Positions 1-8,151 of a DNA stretch of 64,000 bases are shown here, piece by piece (within the stretch, counting starts at the first letter, position 1; each line of letters opens with the position of its first letter). Source of the stretch: Microbacterium natoriense (GTDB lineage: Bacteria; Actinomycetota; Actinomycetes; Actinomycetales; Microbacteriaceae). A program made the position numbers and the translations under genes. The DNA is taken from positions 682,001 through 746,000 of the forward strand of contig NZ_JAUSXV010000001.1 in NCBI RefSeq assembly GCF_030816295.1, written 5' to 3'. The notes beneath the pieces are model-generated. The model was not told the DNA's origin. It did no database searches and worked only from the letters and a program-made list of their open reading frames with translations.

Positions 1-453
1 CAGCTCTCCGGCGGGCAGCAGCAGCGCGTCGGCGTGGCCAGAGGGCTCGCGGCCGATCCCAACATCCTGCTGATGGACGAGCCGTTCGGCGCCGTCGATC
101 CCATCGTGCGCGCCGATCTTCAGCAGGAGACCAGCCGGCTGCAGCGCGAGCTCGACAAGACCGTGGTGTTCGTGACGCACGACATCGACGAGGCGTTCCT
201 GCTGGGCGATCAGGTCGTGATCCTCGACAAGGGAGCGCGCATCGTGCAGGTGGGCAGCCCCAGCGAGATCATCGAGAGTCCGGCAGACGACTTCGTCGCG
301 GCGTTCATCGGCGCCGACCGAGGGCGTCGGGCGCTGAGCCTCAAGCAGACGCCGCGCGGGCTCGTCGTGGTCGACTCGGAAGGGCGCACGCAGGGCGCGA
401 TCGTCGGGTCGGATGCCGCGGCTCCCGCTTCTGCCGACGGAGCCGCCCCGTGA
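1..453 (+). CDS. Osmoprotectant ABC importer ATPase, C-terminal part (OpuCA-like)
   Basis: The 5' end lies outside the window. The visible frame opens in the ABC signature (LSGGQQQR), followed by the Walker B segment LLMDEPF, a D-loop (AVDP) and the switch histidine in VTHDIDEA. This is the ATPase of an importer for quaternary ammonium osmoprotectants such as glycine betaine or carnitine. It overlaps the next permease by 4 bp, and the set ATPase, permease, permease, binding protein is the OpuC/YehZYXW arrangement. No clear CBS domain pair follows the ATPase core: the tail after the switch region is only about 75 residues and ends in an Ala/Pro-rich stretch. The substrate is inferred from the family and gene order. 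Confidence 0.9.
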   Translation, partial: QLSGGQQQRVGVARGLAADPNILLMDEPFGAVDPIVRADLQQETSRLQRELDKTVVFVTHDIDEAFLLGDQVVILDKGARIVQVGSPSEIIESPADDFVAAFIGADRGRRALSLKQTPRGLVVVDSEGRTQGAIVGSDAAAPASADGAAP

Positions 454-1139
454 ACTGGGTCGTCGACAACTTCGGGTTGATCCTCCAGCTGACGGTGATC
501 CACCTTCAGCAGAGCGTGATCCCGATCGTGCTCGGATTCGTGCTGTCGCTGCCTCTGGGCTGGGTCGCCTGGCGGTACCGCCTGGTGCGCGGACCGGTCA
601 TCGTGCTCACAGGGCTTCTCTACACGATCCCTTCGCTCGCCTTGCTGATCCTGCTCCCCGCGACGCTGGGCTATTCGGCGATCAGCGCGCCCAATCTCAT
701 CATCGCCCTGACGATCTACGCCGTGGCGATCCTCGTGCGCGCGGTCGCCGACGGACTCGATTCGGTCGACGAAGACGTGAGGCAGGCGGCGACGGCCACC
801 GGCTTCGCCCCGTTCCGCCGCTTCTGGGCGGTCGAGTTCCCGCTCGCAGGTCCCGTGATCCTCGCGGGACTCCGCGTCACGGCAGTGAGCACGATCTCGC
901 TCGCGACCGTCGGCATCCTCATCGGCGTGACGAACCTCGGCTACCTCTTCACGAACGGCCTCGAGCGTCGCATCATCGCCGAGGTTTTCGCCGGCGTCAT
1001 CGCGGTCGTGATCATCGCCCTCGTGTTCGACCTGGTGCTCATGCTGATCGGCCGGGCGCTGATGCCGTGGACCCGGGCGAACGCAGCTGCGGCGCAGGGG
1101 GCGACCGCTCGCGTCGCCACGACGAGGGCGGCCGCATGA
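450..1139 (+). CDS. Osmoprotectant ABC importer permease 1 (OpuCB/YehW-like)
   Basis: A 229-aa integral membrane protein of the BPD-transporter permease superfamily, the normal size for OpuCB/OpuCD-type subunits. Hydrophobic helices begin near residues 8, 45, 70 and 130. The cytoplasmic coupling (EAA-like) segment is DVRQAATATGFAPFRRFW at about residues 109-126. The GTG start overlaps the stop of the ATPase (GTGA), so the two are translationally coupled. With the downstream permease it should form the heterodimeric membrane channel. The substrate is inferred from the family. Confidence 0.92.
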   Translation: MNWVVDNFGLILQLTVIHLQQSVIPIVLGFVLSLPLGWVAWRYRLVRGPVIVLTGLLYTIPSLALLILLPATLGYSAISAPNLIIALTIYAVAILVRAVADGLDSVDEDVRQAATATGFAPFRRFWAVEFPLAGPVILAGLRVTAVSTISLATVGILIGVTNLGYLFTNGLERRIIAEVFAGVIAVVIIALVFDLVLMLIGRALMPWTRANAAAAQGATARVATTRAAA

Positions 1140-1858
1140 ATCTCTTCGCCGAGGCCATCGCCTGGATGCTCGCTCCCGCGCAGTGGACGGGCAACTACGC
1201 GCTGCCGAAGCTGCTGGGCGAGCATCTCGCGCTGACGGCGATCTCGGTTCTCATCGCCGCGGCGATCGCCCTGCCGATCGGCTGGCTCATCGGCCATACG
1301 GGCAGAGGCCGCGAGGTCGCGGTCGCGGTCGCCGGCGCCGCGCGTGCGATCCCGGCGTTCGGTCTCATGGTGCTCCTCGTGCTGCTGCTCGGCGTGCTCC
1401 GCATTCCTGAAGCGGCGATCACCACCTTCGTGCTGCTCGCCATCCCCTCGCTCCTCGCCGGGGCGTACACGGGGCTCGAGGCCATCGACCGCCGTGTGAT
1501 CGATTCCGCCCGCGCCATGGGCATGACCGAGTGGCAGATCTTCTTCAAGGTCGAACTGCCTCTCGGGCTGCCGCTTCTGCTCGGCGGCATCCGCTCTGCT
1601 CTCCTCCAGGTGATCGCCACGGTCACGATCGCCGCCTACGTCAATCTCGGCGGACTGGGCTGGCCGATCATCCAGGGCATCCCGTTGCGTCGCTTCGACC
1701 AGGTCCTCGCCGGCGCGATCATCGTCGCGGTGCTGGCTCTCCTGGTCGACCTGCTCCTCGCGGCCGCCCAGCACGCCGCGGTTCCTGCCGGCCTGCGTCC
1801 ACCACGAGCCGTGCGCCGTCGCGCGGCCGACCCGGCACCTGCATCCGTCCCCGCCTGA
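1136..1858 (+). CDS. Osmoprotectant ABC importer permease 2 (OpuCD/YehY-like)
   Basis: A 240-aa membrane permease starting with ATG in an ATGA overlap with the previous gene. The upstream extension of this open frame is arginine-rich and overlaps permease 1, so it is not used. The EAA-like coupling loop is DSARAMGMTEWQIFFKVELP at about residues 122-141. Several strongly hydrophobic helices surround it. The C-terminal 25 residues are Ala/Pro/Arg-rich and cytoplasmic. It is the second half of the permease dimer. The binding protein gene follows after 49 bp. Confidence 0.92.
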   Translation: MNLFAEAIAWMLAPAQWTGNYALPKLLGEHLALTAISVLIAAAIALPIGWLIGHTGRGREVAVAVAGAARAIPAFGLMVLLVLLLGVLRIPEAAITTFVLLAIPSLLAGAYTGLEAIDRRVIDSARAMGMTEWQIFFKVELPLGLPLLLGGIRSALLQVIATVTIAAYVNLGGLGWPIIQGIPLRRFDQVLAGAIIVAVLALLVDLLLAAAQHAAVPAGLRPPRAVRRRAADPAPASVPA

Positions 1859-1907
1859 TCCCACCCACAGCACCAGAGATCCCCGCACTCCCAGAGAAGA
1901 GGAAGTC

Positions 1908-2831
1908 ATGTTCACAGCACGAGGCAAGCGCACAGCCTTCGCCGTCGGCCTGGTCGCCGCAGCCGCACTCGCCCTGTCGGCCTGCAGTTCGAGCAACCCG
2001 CTCGACGAGCCGTCCGATGCAGGCTCCGGCTCGGGCGACTCCGACACGATCGTCGTCGGCTCGCAGGCGTACTACTCCAACGAGATCATCGCCGAGATCT
2101 ACGCACAGGCGCTCGAGAACGCCGGATTCACGGTTGAGAAGAAGCTCAACATCGGCCAGCGCGACGCGTACATGCCCGAGGTCGAGTCGGGCGAGATCGA
2201 CGTGTTTCCCGAGTACACCGGCAGCCTGCTGGAGTACCTCTCGAAGGACGGCACCGACGTCACGAGCCCCGACGACGTGTACGCGGCGCTCAAGGAGGAA
2301 CTGCCCGAAGAGCTGACGGCCCTCGACTACGCCGAGGCGTCCGACCAGGACACCTACACGGTGCTCAAGAGCTTCGCCGACGAGAACGGCCTGAAGACCA
2401 TCGCCGACCTCGCCAAGGTCACGACTCCGGTCACGATCGGCGCGGCACCCGAGTTCGAGCAGCGTCCCTACGGCCCGGCTGCGGCCAAGGAGGTCTACGG
2501 CGTGGACCTCGCGTTCTCGGCCACGGGCCAGACGACGCTCGAATCGCTGCTCGCAGGTCAGATCCAGGTCGCCGACATCTACACGGCCGACCCGGCCTTC
2601 CAGACGGAAGACATCGTCGCGCTCGAGGACCCGAAGAACCTGATCCTCGCATCGAACGTCGTGCCGATCGTGTCGAGCGACATCGCCGACGACGTCTCCG
2701 ACGTGCTCAACGCGATCAGCGCCAAGCTCACCGCCGAGGAGCTCGTCGGACTCAACGTGCAGAGCACGGTCGACCAGAAGTCGTCGGCTGACATCGCCAA
2801 GGCCTGGCTCGAGGAGCAGGGTCTGGTCTGA
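1908..2831 (+). CDS. Osmoprotectant-binding lipoprotein (OpuCC/YehZ-like, OpuAC family)
   Basis: A 307-aa solute-binding protein with a lipoprotein signal: MFTARGKR, a hydrophobic stretch, then lipobox LSAC with Cys about residue 26. A Ser/Gly/Asp-rich linker leads to the mature domain, which opens with TIVVGSQAYYSNEIIAEIYA. This is typical of the OpuAC/QAT family, where aromatic residues hold the quaternary amine. It also has the family segment EVESGEIDVFPEYTGSLLEY. GAGGAAG just upstream is a good ribosome-binding site. It delivers substrate to the two upstream permeases. A strong terminator follows 2 bp after the stop, so it ends the operon. Confidence 0.93.
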   Translation: MFTARGKRTAFAVGLVAAAALALSACSSSNPLDEPSDAGSGSGDSDTIVVGSQAYYSNEIIAEIYAQALENAGFTVEKKLNIGQRDAYMPEVESGEIDVFPEYTGSLLEYLSKDGTDVTSPDDVYAALKEELPEELTALDYAEASDQDTYTVLKSFADENGLKTIADLAKVTTPVTIGAAPEFEQRPYGPAAAKEVYGVDLAFSATGQTTLESLLAGQIQVADIYTADPAFQTEDIVALEDPKNLILASNVVPIVSSDIADDVSDVLNAISAKLTAEELVGLNVQSTVDQKSSADIAKAWLEEQGLV

Positions 2832-2833
2832 TC

Positions 2834-2887
2834 GCGTACAAGGAAGGGGCCTTCCGACGACCGTCGGAAGGCCCCTTCCTTGTACGC
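2834..2887 (+). terminator. Perfect 25-bp hairpin terminator of the osmoprotectant operon
   Basis: Arms at 2834-2858 and 2863-2887 are perfectly complementary around the 4-base loop GACC. The stem contains AAGGAAGGGGCC and its complement. It starts 2 bp after the stop codon of the binding protein. No long T-run follows on the + strand, as is common for actinobacterial terminators. Confidence 0.85.
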
Positions 2888-2924
2888 GTGTGGCCGAAGG
2901 GAGCGGCCTGAGAGAATAGACCGT

Positions 2925-2948
2925 ATGGCAACGGACACATCGGCATGA
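2925..2948 (+). other. Seven-residue leader-like mini-ORF (MATDTSA)
   Basis: An ATG at 2925 sits 7 nt after a possible -10 element (GAGAAT, 2912-2917). It encodes MATDTSA and stops in TGA at 2946-2948, overlapping the ATG of the next gene as ATGA. It may be a leaderless coupling peptide. Alternatively it is the true start of the downstream gene, separated by a one-base change. I infer this only from spacing. Confidence 0.3.
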
Positions 2949-3310
2949 TCTCGAAGCGCGATCTCGCCCAACGGCTCGACATCTCCCTGGAGATGGCCGA
3001 CCGCCACGGTTTCGGCGACGGCGCGAGCGAGTCAGAGCTCGCGGCGCTCGAGCAGGATCCGCCCGCATGGCTCGTCCAGTCCCGGTCGAACCGCAAGAAG
3101 GGTGCGCGCCCTGTCTGGGTCACGTTGACCTGCGATGTGTGCGGCTATTCCGAGACGGCGAGGCCGAAGAAGTGGTGGCCCGAGTTCACCTACCTGGTCT
3201 GCCGCCAGCACTCAGTCGACGAGCTTCCGAAGCCGGCTGCCGGGCTGCATCGCGGGTACTTCGAGGGCGTCGGAAGCCGGTTCGTCGGCGTCGTCGACCA
3301 GGGGCTCTAA
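2945..3310 (+). CDS. Conserved hypothetical protein with a Cys motif
   Basis: A 121-aa soluble protein I cannot assign to a named family. The N-terminal 30 residues look like a short helical segment (KRDLAQRLDISLEMADRHG). The middle is basic (RSNRKKGARP) and precedes a CDVCGYSE motif with a further Cys in LVCRQHS. This spacing could hold zinc as CxxC...CxxH. The ATG overlaps the stop of the mini-ORF at 2925. It converges with the AI-2E family gene, 46 bp away, and no strong terminator separates them. Confidence 0.65.
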   Translation: MISKRDLAQRLDISLEMADRHGFGDGASESELAALEQDPPAWLVQSRSNRKKGARPVWVTLTCDVCGYSETARPKKWWPEFTYLVCRQHSVDELPKPAAGLHRGYFEGVGSRFVGVVDQGL

Positions 3311-3356
3311 CCCGCTCGATGACGCAAGCCAGCGCTATGTGAGAAAGCGGCTGTGA

Positions 3357-4553
3357 CTACACCCGGGCGTCCTGCCGGGGAACCCAGACCTGGTTGATGA
3401 TGATGAGGATGGATGCCGCGACCGGCACCGCGACGAGTGCTCCGAGCAGTCCGAGCAGAGTGCCCCCGGCGAGTGCGCCGATCACGACGAGCGAACCAGG
3501 GATGGAGATCGCGCGGTTCATCACACGGGGTGTTATGACGTATGCCTCCACCTGCATGTACACGAGATAGACGATTCCGAAGACCAGCGCGGCGACCGGG
3601 TTCGTGAACAGCGCCAGCCCCGTTCCGATGATCCAGAACATCACCGAGCCCACGAGCGGGATCAGCGTGATGCAGAACGCCACCGTCGCCATCAGCGGCG
3701 GGAACGGGAGCCCGAGGAACAGGTAGAGCAGGAACGCGAGCAGCGCGTTGAAGAACGCGAGCACGACCATGCCCATCACGTAGCCGCCGACCGAGTCGGT
3801 GATCTGCTCGGTGATCTCTCCTGCCCTGATGCGGTCGCGCGCCGGGGCGAGGCGCAGGAGGCCGGTCTTGATGCCGGGGAGGGTCGCGACGAAATAGAGC
3901 GTCAGAACCAGCACGACGATGGCCCCCGAGATGCCGCTCGCGATGCCGGCGCCGATCTTGAGCGCTCCGCCTCCGATCGCGGCGATGTTGCCCGGATCGG
4001 TGAGGAACTTCTGGATGTCGGCGACGAGGTCTTCGAACTGGTCGCCGAACTGCTTCTCGAGGGTCGCGTAGATGTCGGTGCGGGTGAAGTCCTGGATCAT
4101 CCCCGGCACCGAGCGCACGAAGCTCGCGACCTGGTCGATCACGATCGGCAGCACCATCCACAGGATCAGCCCGACCACGACGATCAGTCCGAGGATCACG
4201 ACGACCACCGAGGCCGCACGCGAGAGGCCGCGACGCTCGAGGAACCGCACGGCGGGGTCGAGGCCGAGAGCGGCGAACAATGCCAGAGCGATGTAGATGA
4301 GCACGGTCGACAGACTCGTCACGGCGAGGCCGAGCACGATCGCCGCCAGCCCGCCGAGCGTGACGAGGAAGCCGAAGACGAACGGCTTGTCGATGCGGGT
4401 CCAGAACGAGCGGCTCGGCGTCATGGGCTCGATCACGACGCGGCGCGGGTCGGGCGTGATCATCATCTCCACGACGGGTGCCGCTGCTTCGTCCGCCGGG
4501 ACGGATGCCGTGGCCTCTTCGCTCTCGGACGGCGTCGGTTCTTCTCGGCTCAT
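3357..4553 (-). CDS. AI-2E family transporter (PerM/YdiK-like membrane protein)
   Basis: A 398-aa protein with an acidic N-terminal tail of about 60 residues (Ser/Glu/Ala-rich, then PDPRRVVIEPM) and about eight membrane helices. The helix block starting at FVFGFLVTLGG, the long amphipathic middle region (DIYATLEKQFGDQFEDLVADI) and the late segment LPFPPLMATVAFCITLIPLVG are typical of the AI-2E/PerM family. I chose the ATG at 4553: the 42-residue upstream extension is poorly hydrophobic and would run into the divergent chorismate mutase promoter. Members are proposed exporters or ion antiporters, and the substrate cannot be told here. Confidence 0.88.
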   Translation of the reverse strand: MSREEPTPSESEEATASVPADEAAAPVVEMMITPDPRRVVIEPMTPSRSFWTRIDKPFVFGFLVTLGGLAAIVLGLAVTSLSTVLIYIALALFAALGLDPAVRFLERRGLSRAASVVVVILGLIVVVGLILWMVLPIVIDQVASFVRSVPGMIQDFTRTDIYATLEKQFGDQFEDLVADIQKFLTDPGNIAAIGGGALKIGAGIASGISGAIVVLVLTLYFVATLPGIKTGLLRLAPARDRIRAGEITEQITDSVGGYVMGMVVLAFFNALLAFLLYLFLGLPFPPLMATVAFCITLIPLVGSVMFWIIGTGLALFTNPVAALVFGIVYLVYMQVEAYVITPRVMNRAISIPGSLVVIGALAGGTLLGLLGALVAVPVAASILIIINQVWVPRQDARV

Positions 4554-4596
4554 GTGCTCACGATATCGGGCCGCGTGGGGACCGTAGAGTATGTGC

Positions 4597-4896
4597 ATGA
4601 CCGACGCGCTGGACCCGAAAGCCGAACTGCTCCGACTGCGCGCGAGCATCGACAACATCGATGCGGCGCTGATCTTCATGCTCGCCGAGCGATTCCGCGC
4701 GACGCAGCAGGTCGGTCATCTCAAGGCGGAGCACGCGATGCCGGCATCCGATCCTGGCCGCGAGGAACAGCAGGTCGCACGCCTGCGCGCTCTGGCGGAG
4801 GACGCTCACCTCGACCCCGAATTCGCCGAGAAGTGGTTCAACTTCGTGGTGGCGGAGGTCATCCGTCATCACACCGAAGCGGCCGAAGGACGATGA
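4597..4896 (+). CDS. Chorismate mutase, AroQ type
   Basis: A 99-aa all-helical protein with the AroQ layout: LLRLRASIDNIDAALIFMLA (first helix with the catalytic Arg and Asp), RFRATQQVGHLKAEH (Arg and Lys pocket residues), and the C-terminal helix WFNFVVAEVIRHH. It converts chorismate to prephenate for Phe/Tyr synthesis. ATGs occur at 4591 and 4597. A -10 box TAGAGT at 4585-4590 places the start of transcription at 4597, so the second ATG fits a leaderless mRNA. It is divergent from the AI-2E family gene and ends at a clear terminator. Confidence 0.9.
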   Translation: MTDALDPKAELLRLRASIDNIDAALIFMLAERFRATQQVGHLKAEHAMPASDPGREEQQVARLRALAEDAHLDPEFAEKWFNFVVAEVIRHHTEAAEGR

Positions 4897-4902
4897 GCTG
4901 AT

Positions 4903-4945
4903 CCCCGGGTGGACGACGGTGTGTGCAGCACTCATCCACCCGGGG
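4903..4945 (+). terminator. Terminator after chorismate mutase
   Basis: An 11-bp perfect stem, CCCCGGGTGGA (4903-4913) with TCCACCCGGGG (4935-4945), encloses a 21-nt loop. It starts 7 bp after the stop codon and lies just before the ROK operator. Confidence 0.7.
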
Positions 4946-4954
4946 CAGTCAACT

Positions 4955-4973
4955 TAGTTTATTGAATAAACTA
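4955..4973. promoter_or_regulatory. Palindromic operator of the ROK repressor
   Basis: TAGTTTATT-G-AATAAACTA is a perfect 9-1-9 inverted repeat. It is AT-rich in a GC-rich background and lies 60 bp upstream of the ROK regulator start. ROK repressors such as XylR bind sites with TTAGTTT...AAACTAA halves, so autoregulation is likely. The palindrome also contains the alternative ATG at 4973, which argues against that start. Confidence 0.65.
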
Positions 4974-5032
4974 TGGTCGAGGGTACGCAGTACCCGGGAC
5001 CCTGTCAACCATTTCCCGACGATGGACCAGCA

Positions 5033-6199
5033 ATGCTGAACAGCGACGACGTTCTGGATACTCAAGGCTCTGTTCGGCGTGCGAATCTCCGGCGTGCGCT
5101 GCAGCTCGTGTTCCGGGGCCGGGGAGTCCAGACCAGGGCCGGTATCGCGAGGGCTACGGGGCTCACTGCGGCGACCGCGTCGTCTCTCGTCGCCGAACTC
5201 ATCGACAGCGGCCTCGTCGTCGAGGGCGCGCAAGCCGCGAGCACCGGGGGCAAGAGGGCGACGACTCTGAGTGTGGATGCCGCGCACCACCTGATCCTGG
5301 TCATGGTGATCCGGCCGACCGATGCACGGCTCGCGCTGCTGGCGCTCGACAGCTCGGAGATCGACGTCCGCACGATCGCCTACTCCGCTGAATCGCGGGA
5401 TCGGAAGCTCGATGAGGCCGTCCAGGCGATCGCCGCCGACTACGGCGAGCGTCTGCTCGTCGCCGCCGCTCAGCTGCCCGGAACCACCGACGGGCGGAAA
5501 GTGCTCGAGAGCGTGCAACTCGGATGGAGCGACGTGCCGCTCGCCGATCGGCTGGAGGCCGCGCTCGGTGTGCCGGTTCTGCTCGTGAACGACGTCGATG
5601 CCGAGGCGATCGCCGAAGCGGTCGGAGAGGTGCAGAGCCCGGGCTACCGTCTGTTCGTTCACATCGGCGTGGGAATCGGCGCGGCCGTGACCATCGATGG
5701 GCAGCTCGCCCCCGGTCCACGCGACCGCGCCGGTGAGATCGGGCACGTTCAGGTCGAGTTCGGCGAGCAGGCGCGCCTGTGCCGGTGCGGGCGTCGCGGA
5801 TGCCTCGAATCGGCGTCGTCGATGACGGCGATGCTCGGCGAGGACTTCACCGACGCGATGGATGAGGGCGAGGTCACGGTTCTCGCCCGGGCGGTGGATG
5901 ACGTCATCATCGCCGAGGGCGCGCGTGCGCTCGCGCGCACGGTCAAGCTCGCGTCGGCCCTGCTGGATCCCGCAGAGGTGGTCGTCGGCGGGCCCGTGCG
6001 CGCTCTCGGGGAGCGCTTCCTCGATCTCGTGCGCGAAGAGGCAGACTACCTCGCGACCGGAACGACATCGGTGCCCGTGCGCTACGCGCGGGGCGGCACG
6101 AATCCGTCGATCGGGGCAGGGCAGCTCGCGCTATCGTCGGCGCTCGGTGTGCAGTGGAGCGCCGAGCAGCTTTCCGGGACCGGCGCCGACGGGAGCTGA
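5033..6199 (+). CDS. ROK family transcriptional regulator
   Basis: About 388 aa from the ATG at 5033. An N-terminal winged helix (QTRAGIARATGLTAATASSLVAEL) is followed by the ROK sugar-kinase-like sensor. The signature CRCGRRGCLES (CxCGxxGCxE), which holds structural zinc, is intact. The phosphate-binding loop of true kinases (DxGGTK) is not present at the domain start, where HLILVMVIRPTD is seen instead, so this is a regulator and not a kinase. A longer start at 4973 would lie inside the palindromic operator. No target sugar gene is adjacent, so the inducer is unknown. Confidence 0.88.
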   Translation: MLNSDDVLDTQGSVRRANLRRALQLVFRGRGVQTRAGIARATGLTAATASSLVAELIDSGLVVEGAQAASTGGKRATTLSVDAAHHLILVMVIRPTDARLALLALDSSEIDVRTIAYSAESRDRKLDEAVQAIAADYGERLLVAAAQLPGTTDGRKVLESVQLGWSDVPLADRLEAALGVPVLLVNDVDAEAIAEAVGEVQSPGYRLFVHIGVGIGAAVTIDGQLAPGPRDRAGEIGHVQVEFGEQARLCRCGRRGCLESASSMTAMLGEDFTDAMDEGEVTVLARAVDDVIIAEGARALARTVKLASALLDPAEVVVGGPVRALGERFLDLVREEADYLATGTTSVPVRYARGGTNPSIGAGQLALSSALGVQWSAEQLSGTGADGS

Positions 6200-6235
6200 A
6201 GCGGCCCACGTACGCGGGGGAGTATGGTCGCTCGC

Positions 6236-7090
6236 ATGACAGCCGACTCCACGCTTCTCGAGGTCGCGGTGGAACTGTACGCCGGGCCGCCGGAGGAGTT
6301 CGTCGCCACACGCAATGCTTGGGCGAAGTCCGCAGCCGATCGGGCGCTCGCCGACCAGATCACAGCGCTGCGCAAGCCGAGCGCTGCCGCCTGGGTGGTC
6401 AACGTCTTCGCTCACGAGCGTGCCGCGCAGCTCGGCGAGGCGCTGCGACTGGCCGAGGAACTCCGCGAGGCGCAGGCCGATCTCGATGCGGCCGCGCTTG
6501 CACAACTGGGGCGCCAGCGCCGGGCGCTCACCGCCAAGCTGGCCGCCGAGGCTGCGTCGCTCGCGAAGGCGCGCGGAGCTCGAGTGACGGATGCGACGCT
6601 CGAGGCCGTGCGTCAGACGATCTCCGCCGCGTTCTTCGATCCGGATGCCGCGGCCGCCGTCGCGTCGGGCCGCTTGGTGCGCGAACTCGAACCCGCTGCG
6701 ACCGTCGACCTCGCGGCTGCTGTCGGTGGAGGAACCCCTGAGGCGCCGGCATCCGCTCCCGAGCCGGTCGACGAGCTGCGGGCGCGCCGTGAGCGGCACA
6801 AGGCCGAGAAGGCCGTGCACGACGCCGAGCAGGCGCACGCGCGGGCGGTGAGGGATGCACAGAAGGCCGACAAAGATGCGCGGGATGCCGCGGAGCGCGC
6901 CGAACGGGCTACGGCGAGGATCGCCGAGCTCGAGAAGGAGCTCGCCCGCGCCCGCGTCGACGCGGATTCGGCGGAGGAGGAAGCCACAGCCGCGAAGGAG
7001 CGTCGGGATGGCGCCGCCGAGCGGGCCGCCGAGACGGACGCTGCCGCCGCTGACGCGAAGGCCGCGCTCGACGTTCTGCGTCGCGGATGA
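6236..7090 (+). CDS. Conserved Ala/Glu-rich coiled-coil protein
   Basis: About 284 aa with no signal peptide or membrane segment. The first 150 residues are helical and end in a segment rich in Ala with ARVTDATLEAVRQTISAAF. Residues from about 180 to the end form a long charged coiled coil (KAEKAVHDAEQAHARAVRDA, then EKELARARVDADSAEEE). A -10 box TATGGT (6223-6228) lies 7 nt before the ATG at 6236, favouring a leaderless start there over the ATG at 6224. Similar proteins are common in Microbacteriaceae without a known role. The family name and function are unknown to me. Confidence 0.75.
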   Translation: MTADSTLLEVAVELYAGPPEEFVATRNAWAKSAADRALADQITALRKPSAAAWVVNVFAHERAAQLGEALRLAEELREAQADLDAAALAQLGRQRRALTAKLAAEAASLAKARGARVTDATLEAVRQTISAAFFDPDAAAAVASGRLVRELEPAATVDLAAAVGGGTPEAPASAPEPVDELRARRERHKAEKAVHDAEQAHARAVRDAQKADKDARDAAERAERATARIAELEKELARARVDADSAEEEATAAKERRDGAAERAAETDAAAADAKAALDVLRRG

Positions 7091-7148
7091 TGCTGTGCCC
7101 GCGGGCCGGCCGCCGGGGTCCTGAGGACGCCGGACTCGCTCTACTCGT

Positions 7149-7928
7149 TTAGGCGCCGTAGTCCGCGTCGAACCTGAGGGGGCTCTGATTCGCGCTGCAG
7201 AACTCCGAGATGGCGGAACTCTGAGCGCCTATCGACGACATGGCGTCGCCGAGTACCCGCTGCGGGTCCCGCAGGATCGGCACGAGCTCGGCGAACGACT
7301 CTGCCAGGCGTGACGACGAGGAATCCGCGAGGTCTGCGAGCCAGCCGGCGGCGGTGTCGATGCGCTCGTTCCACTCGGTCTCGTCGACGTCGTCGTACCG
7401 CGTGTAGCCGATGTCCGCGTTGTAGATCAGGCCGTATGCGGTGGAGTAGGCCGCGCAATCCTCGGCGATCAGCGGGTCGACGACGAACGCAGCGGTCGAG
7501 AAGGTCGGGGTGACCGACCAGGCCACACCCTCGGCGATCACGATGGTCAGCGACCCCGCAGTGCTCGGGGTGAGCGGCCACTCGAACGTCGCCGTGTCGC
7601 CGCAGATACCCCTCTGGAGCGTCAGCCCCTCGCCCCTGGGGTCGTCGACCCCGATTTGGAAGGTCACGTCGCCGACGCAGTCGACAGCAAGGGTGACCGA
7701 GCGGAAGTCCCCGTCCGGGATGGCGAACGCGACGTCTACCGGCATGGCCGTGCCGGTTCCAGCGATCGGCTCGCCGCTCCGGGTGACGACGGCCTCTGCC
7801 GCGGTGGCCGACGGCGTCGGCGAAGGAGGCGCATCGTCGGAAGGCTGCGACGCCGAGCATCCGCTCAGCAGGATCGTCGTCGCCGCGATCACGGCGCCGA
7901 TTCGCAGAAGACGTGCGGATGCCGGCAT
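7149..7928 (-). CDS. Hypothetical secreted lipoprotein
   Basis: A 259-aa protein with a clear lipoprotein signal: MPASARLLRIG, a hydrophobic core, then lipobox LSGC with Cys about residue 24. A Pro/Ser/Thr linker (SDDAPPSPTPSATAAE) leads to a beta-rich central domain with Cys in DCVGDV and GICGDT that could form a disulfide. A C-terminal helical part contains further Cys (DCAAY, FCSANQ). I do not recognise the family. It stands alone, converging with the coiled-coil gene. Confidence 0.75.
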   Translation of the reverse strand: MPASARLLRIGAVIAATTILLSGCSASQPSDDAPPSPTPSATAAEAVVTRSGEPIAGTGTAMPVDVAFAIPDGDFRSVTLAVDCVGDVTFQIGVDDPRGEGLTLQRGICGDTATFEWPLTPSTAGSLTIVIAEGVAWSVTPTFSTAAFVVDPLIAEDCAAYSTAYGLIYNADIGYTRYDDVDETEWNERIDTAAGWLADLADSSSSRLAESFAELVPILRDPQRVLGDAMSSIGAQSSAISEFCSANQSPLRFDADYGA

Positions 7929-8058
7929 GATTCCCCCTCGGTCAGGAGATGTCTACCACTCCTCCGCCCCGGCGGGGACGGCAGACGCCACGTGTGTGGA
8001 CGACCACAACGCTCCGTATGCCGCCGGCATCCCTCACCGACCCCTCACGAATCGGGAA

Positions 8059-8130
8059 TCGGGGGCCGACAGGCCAGATCGGGGGACGTTTCGACAGATT
8101 CGTCCCCCGATCTGGCGTGCCGGCCCCCGA
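8059..8130. terminator. Long imperfect hairpin, terminator of the sugar ABC operon
   Basis: TCGGGGGCCG...GGCCAGATCGGGGGACG pairs with CGTCCCCCGATCTGG...CGGCCCCCGA across a 12-nt loop, giving a stem of about 28 bp with a few mismatches. It lies 21 bp beyond the stop of the leftward permease gene. The rest of 7929-8151 shows nothing else I can name. Confidence 0.65.
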
Positions 8131-8151
8131 AGTGGGCGGGCGGAATGCGTC

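Noticed and set aside
4973..5032. ATG 4973 as the start of the ROK regulator
   Set aside because: It lies inside the palindromic operator, and the extra 20 residues do not resemble the family N-terminus.
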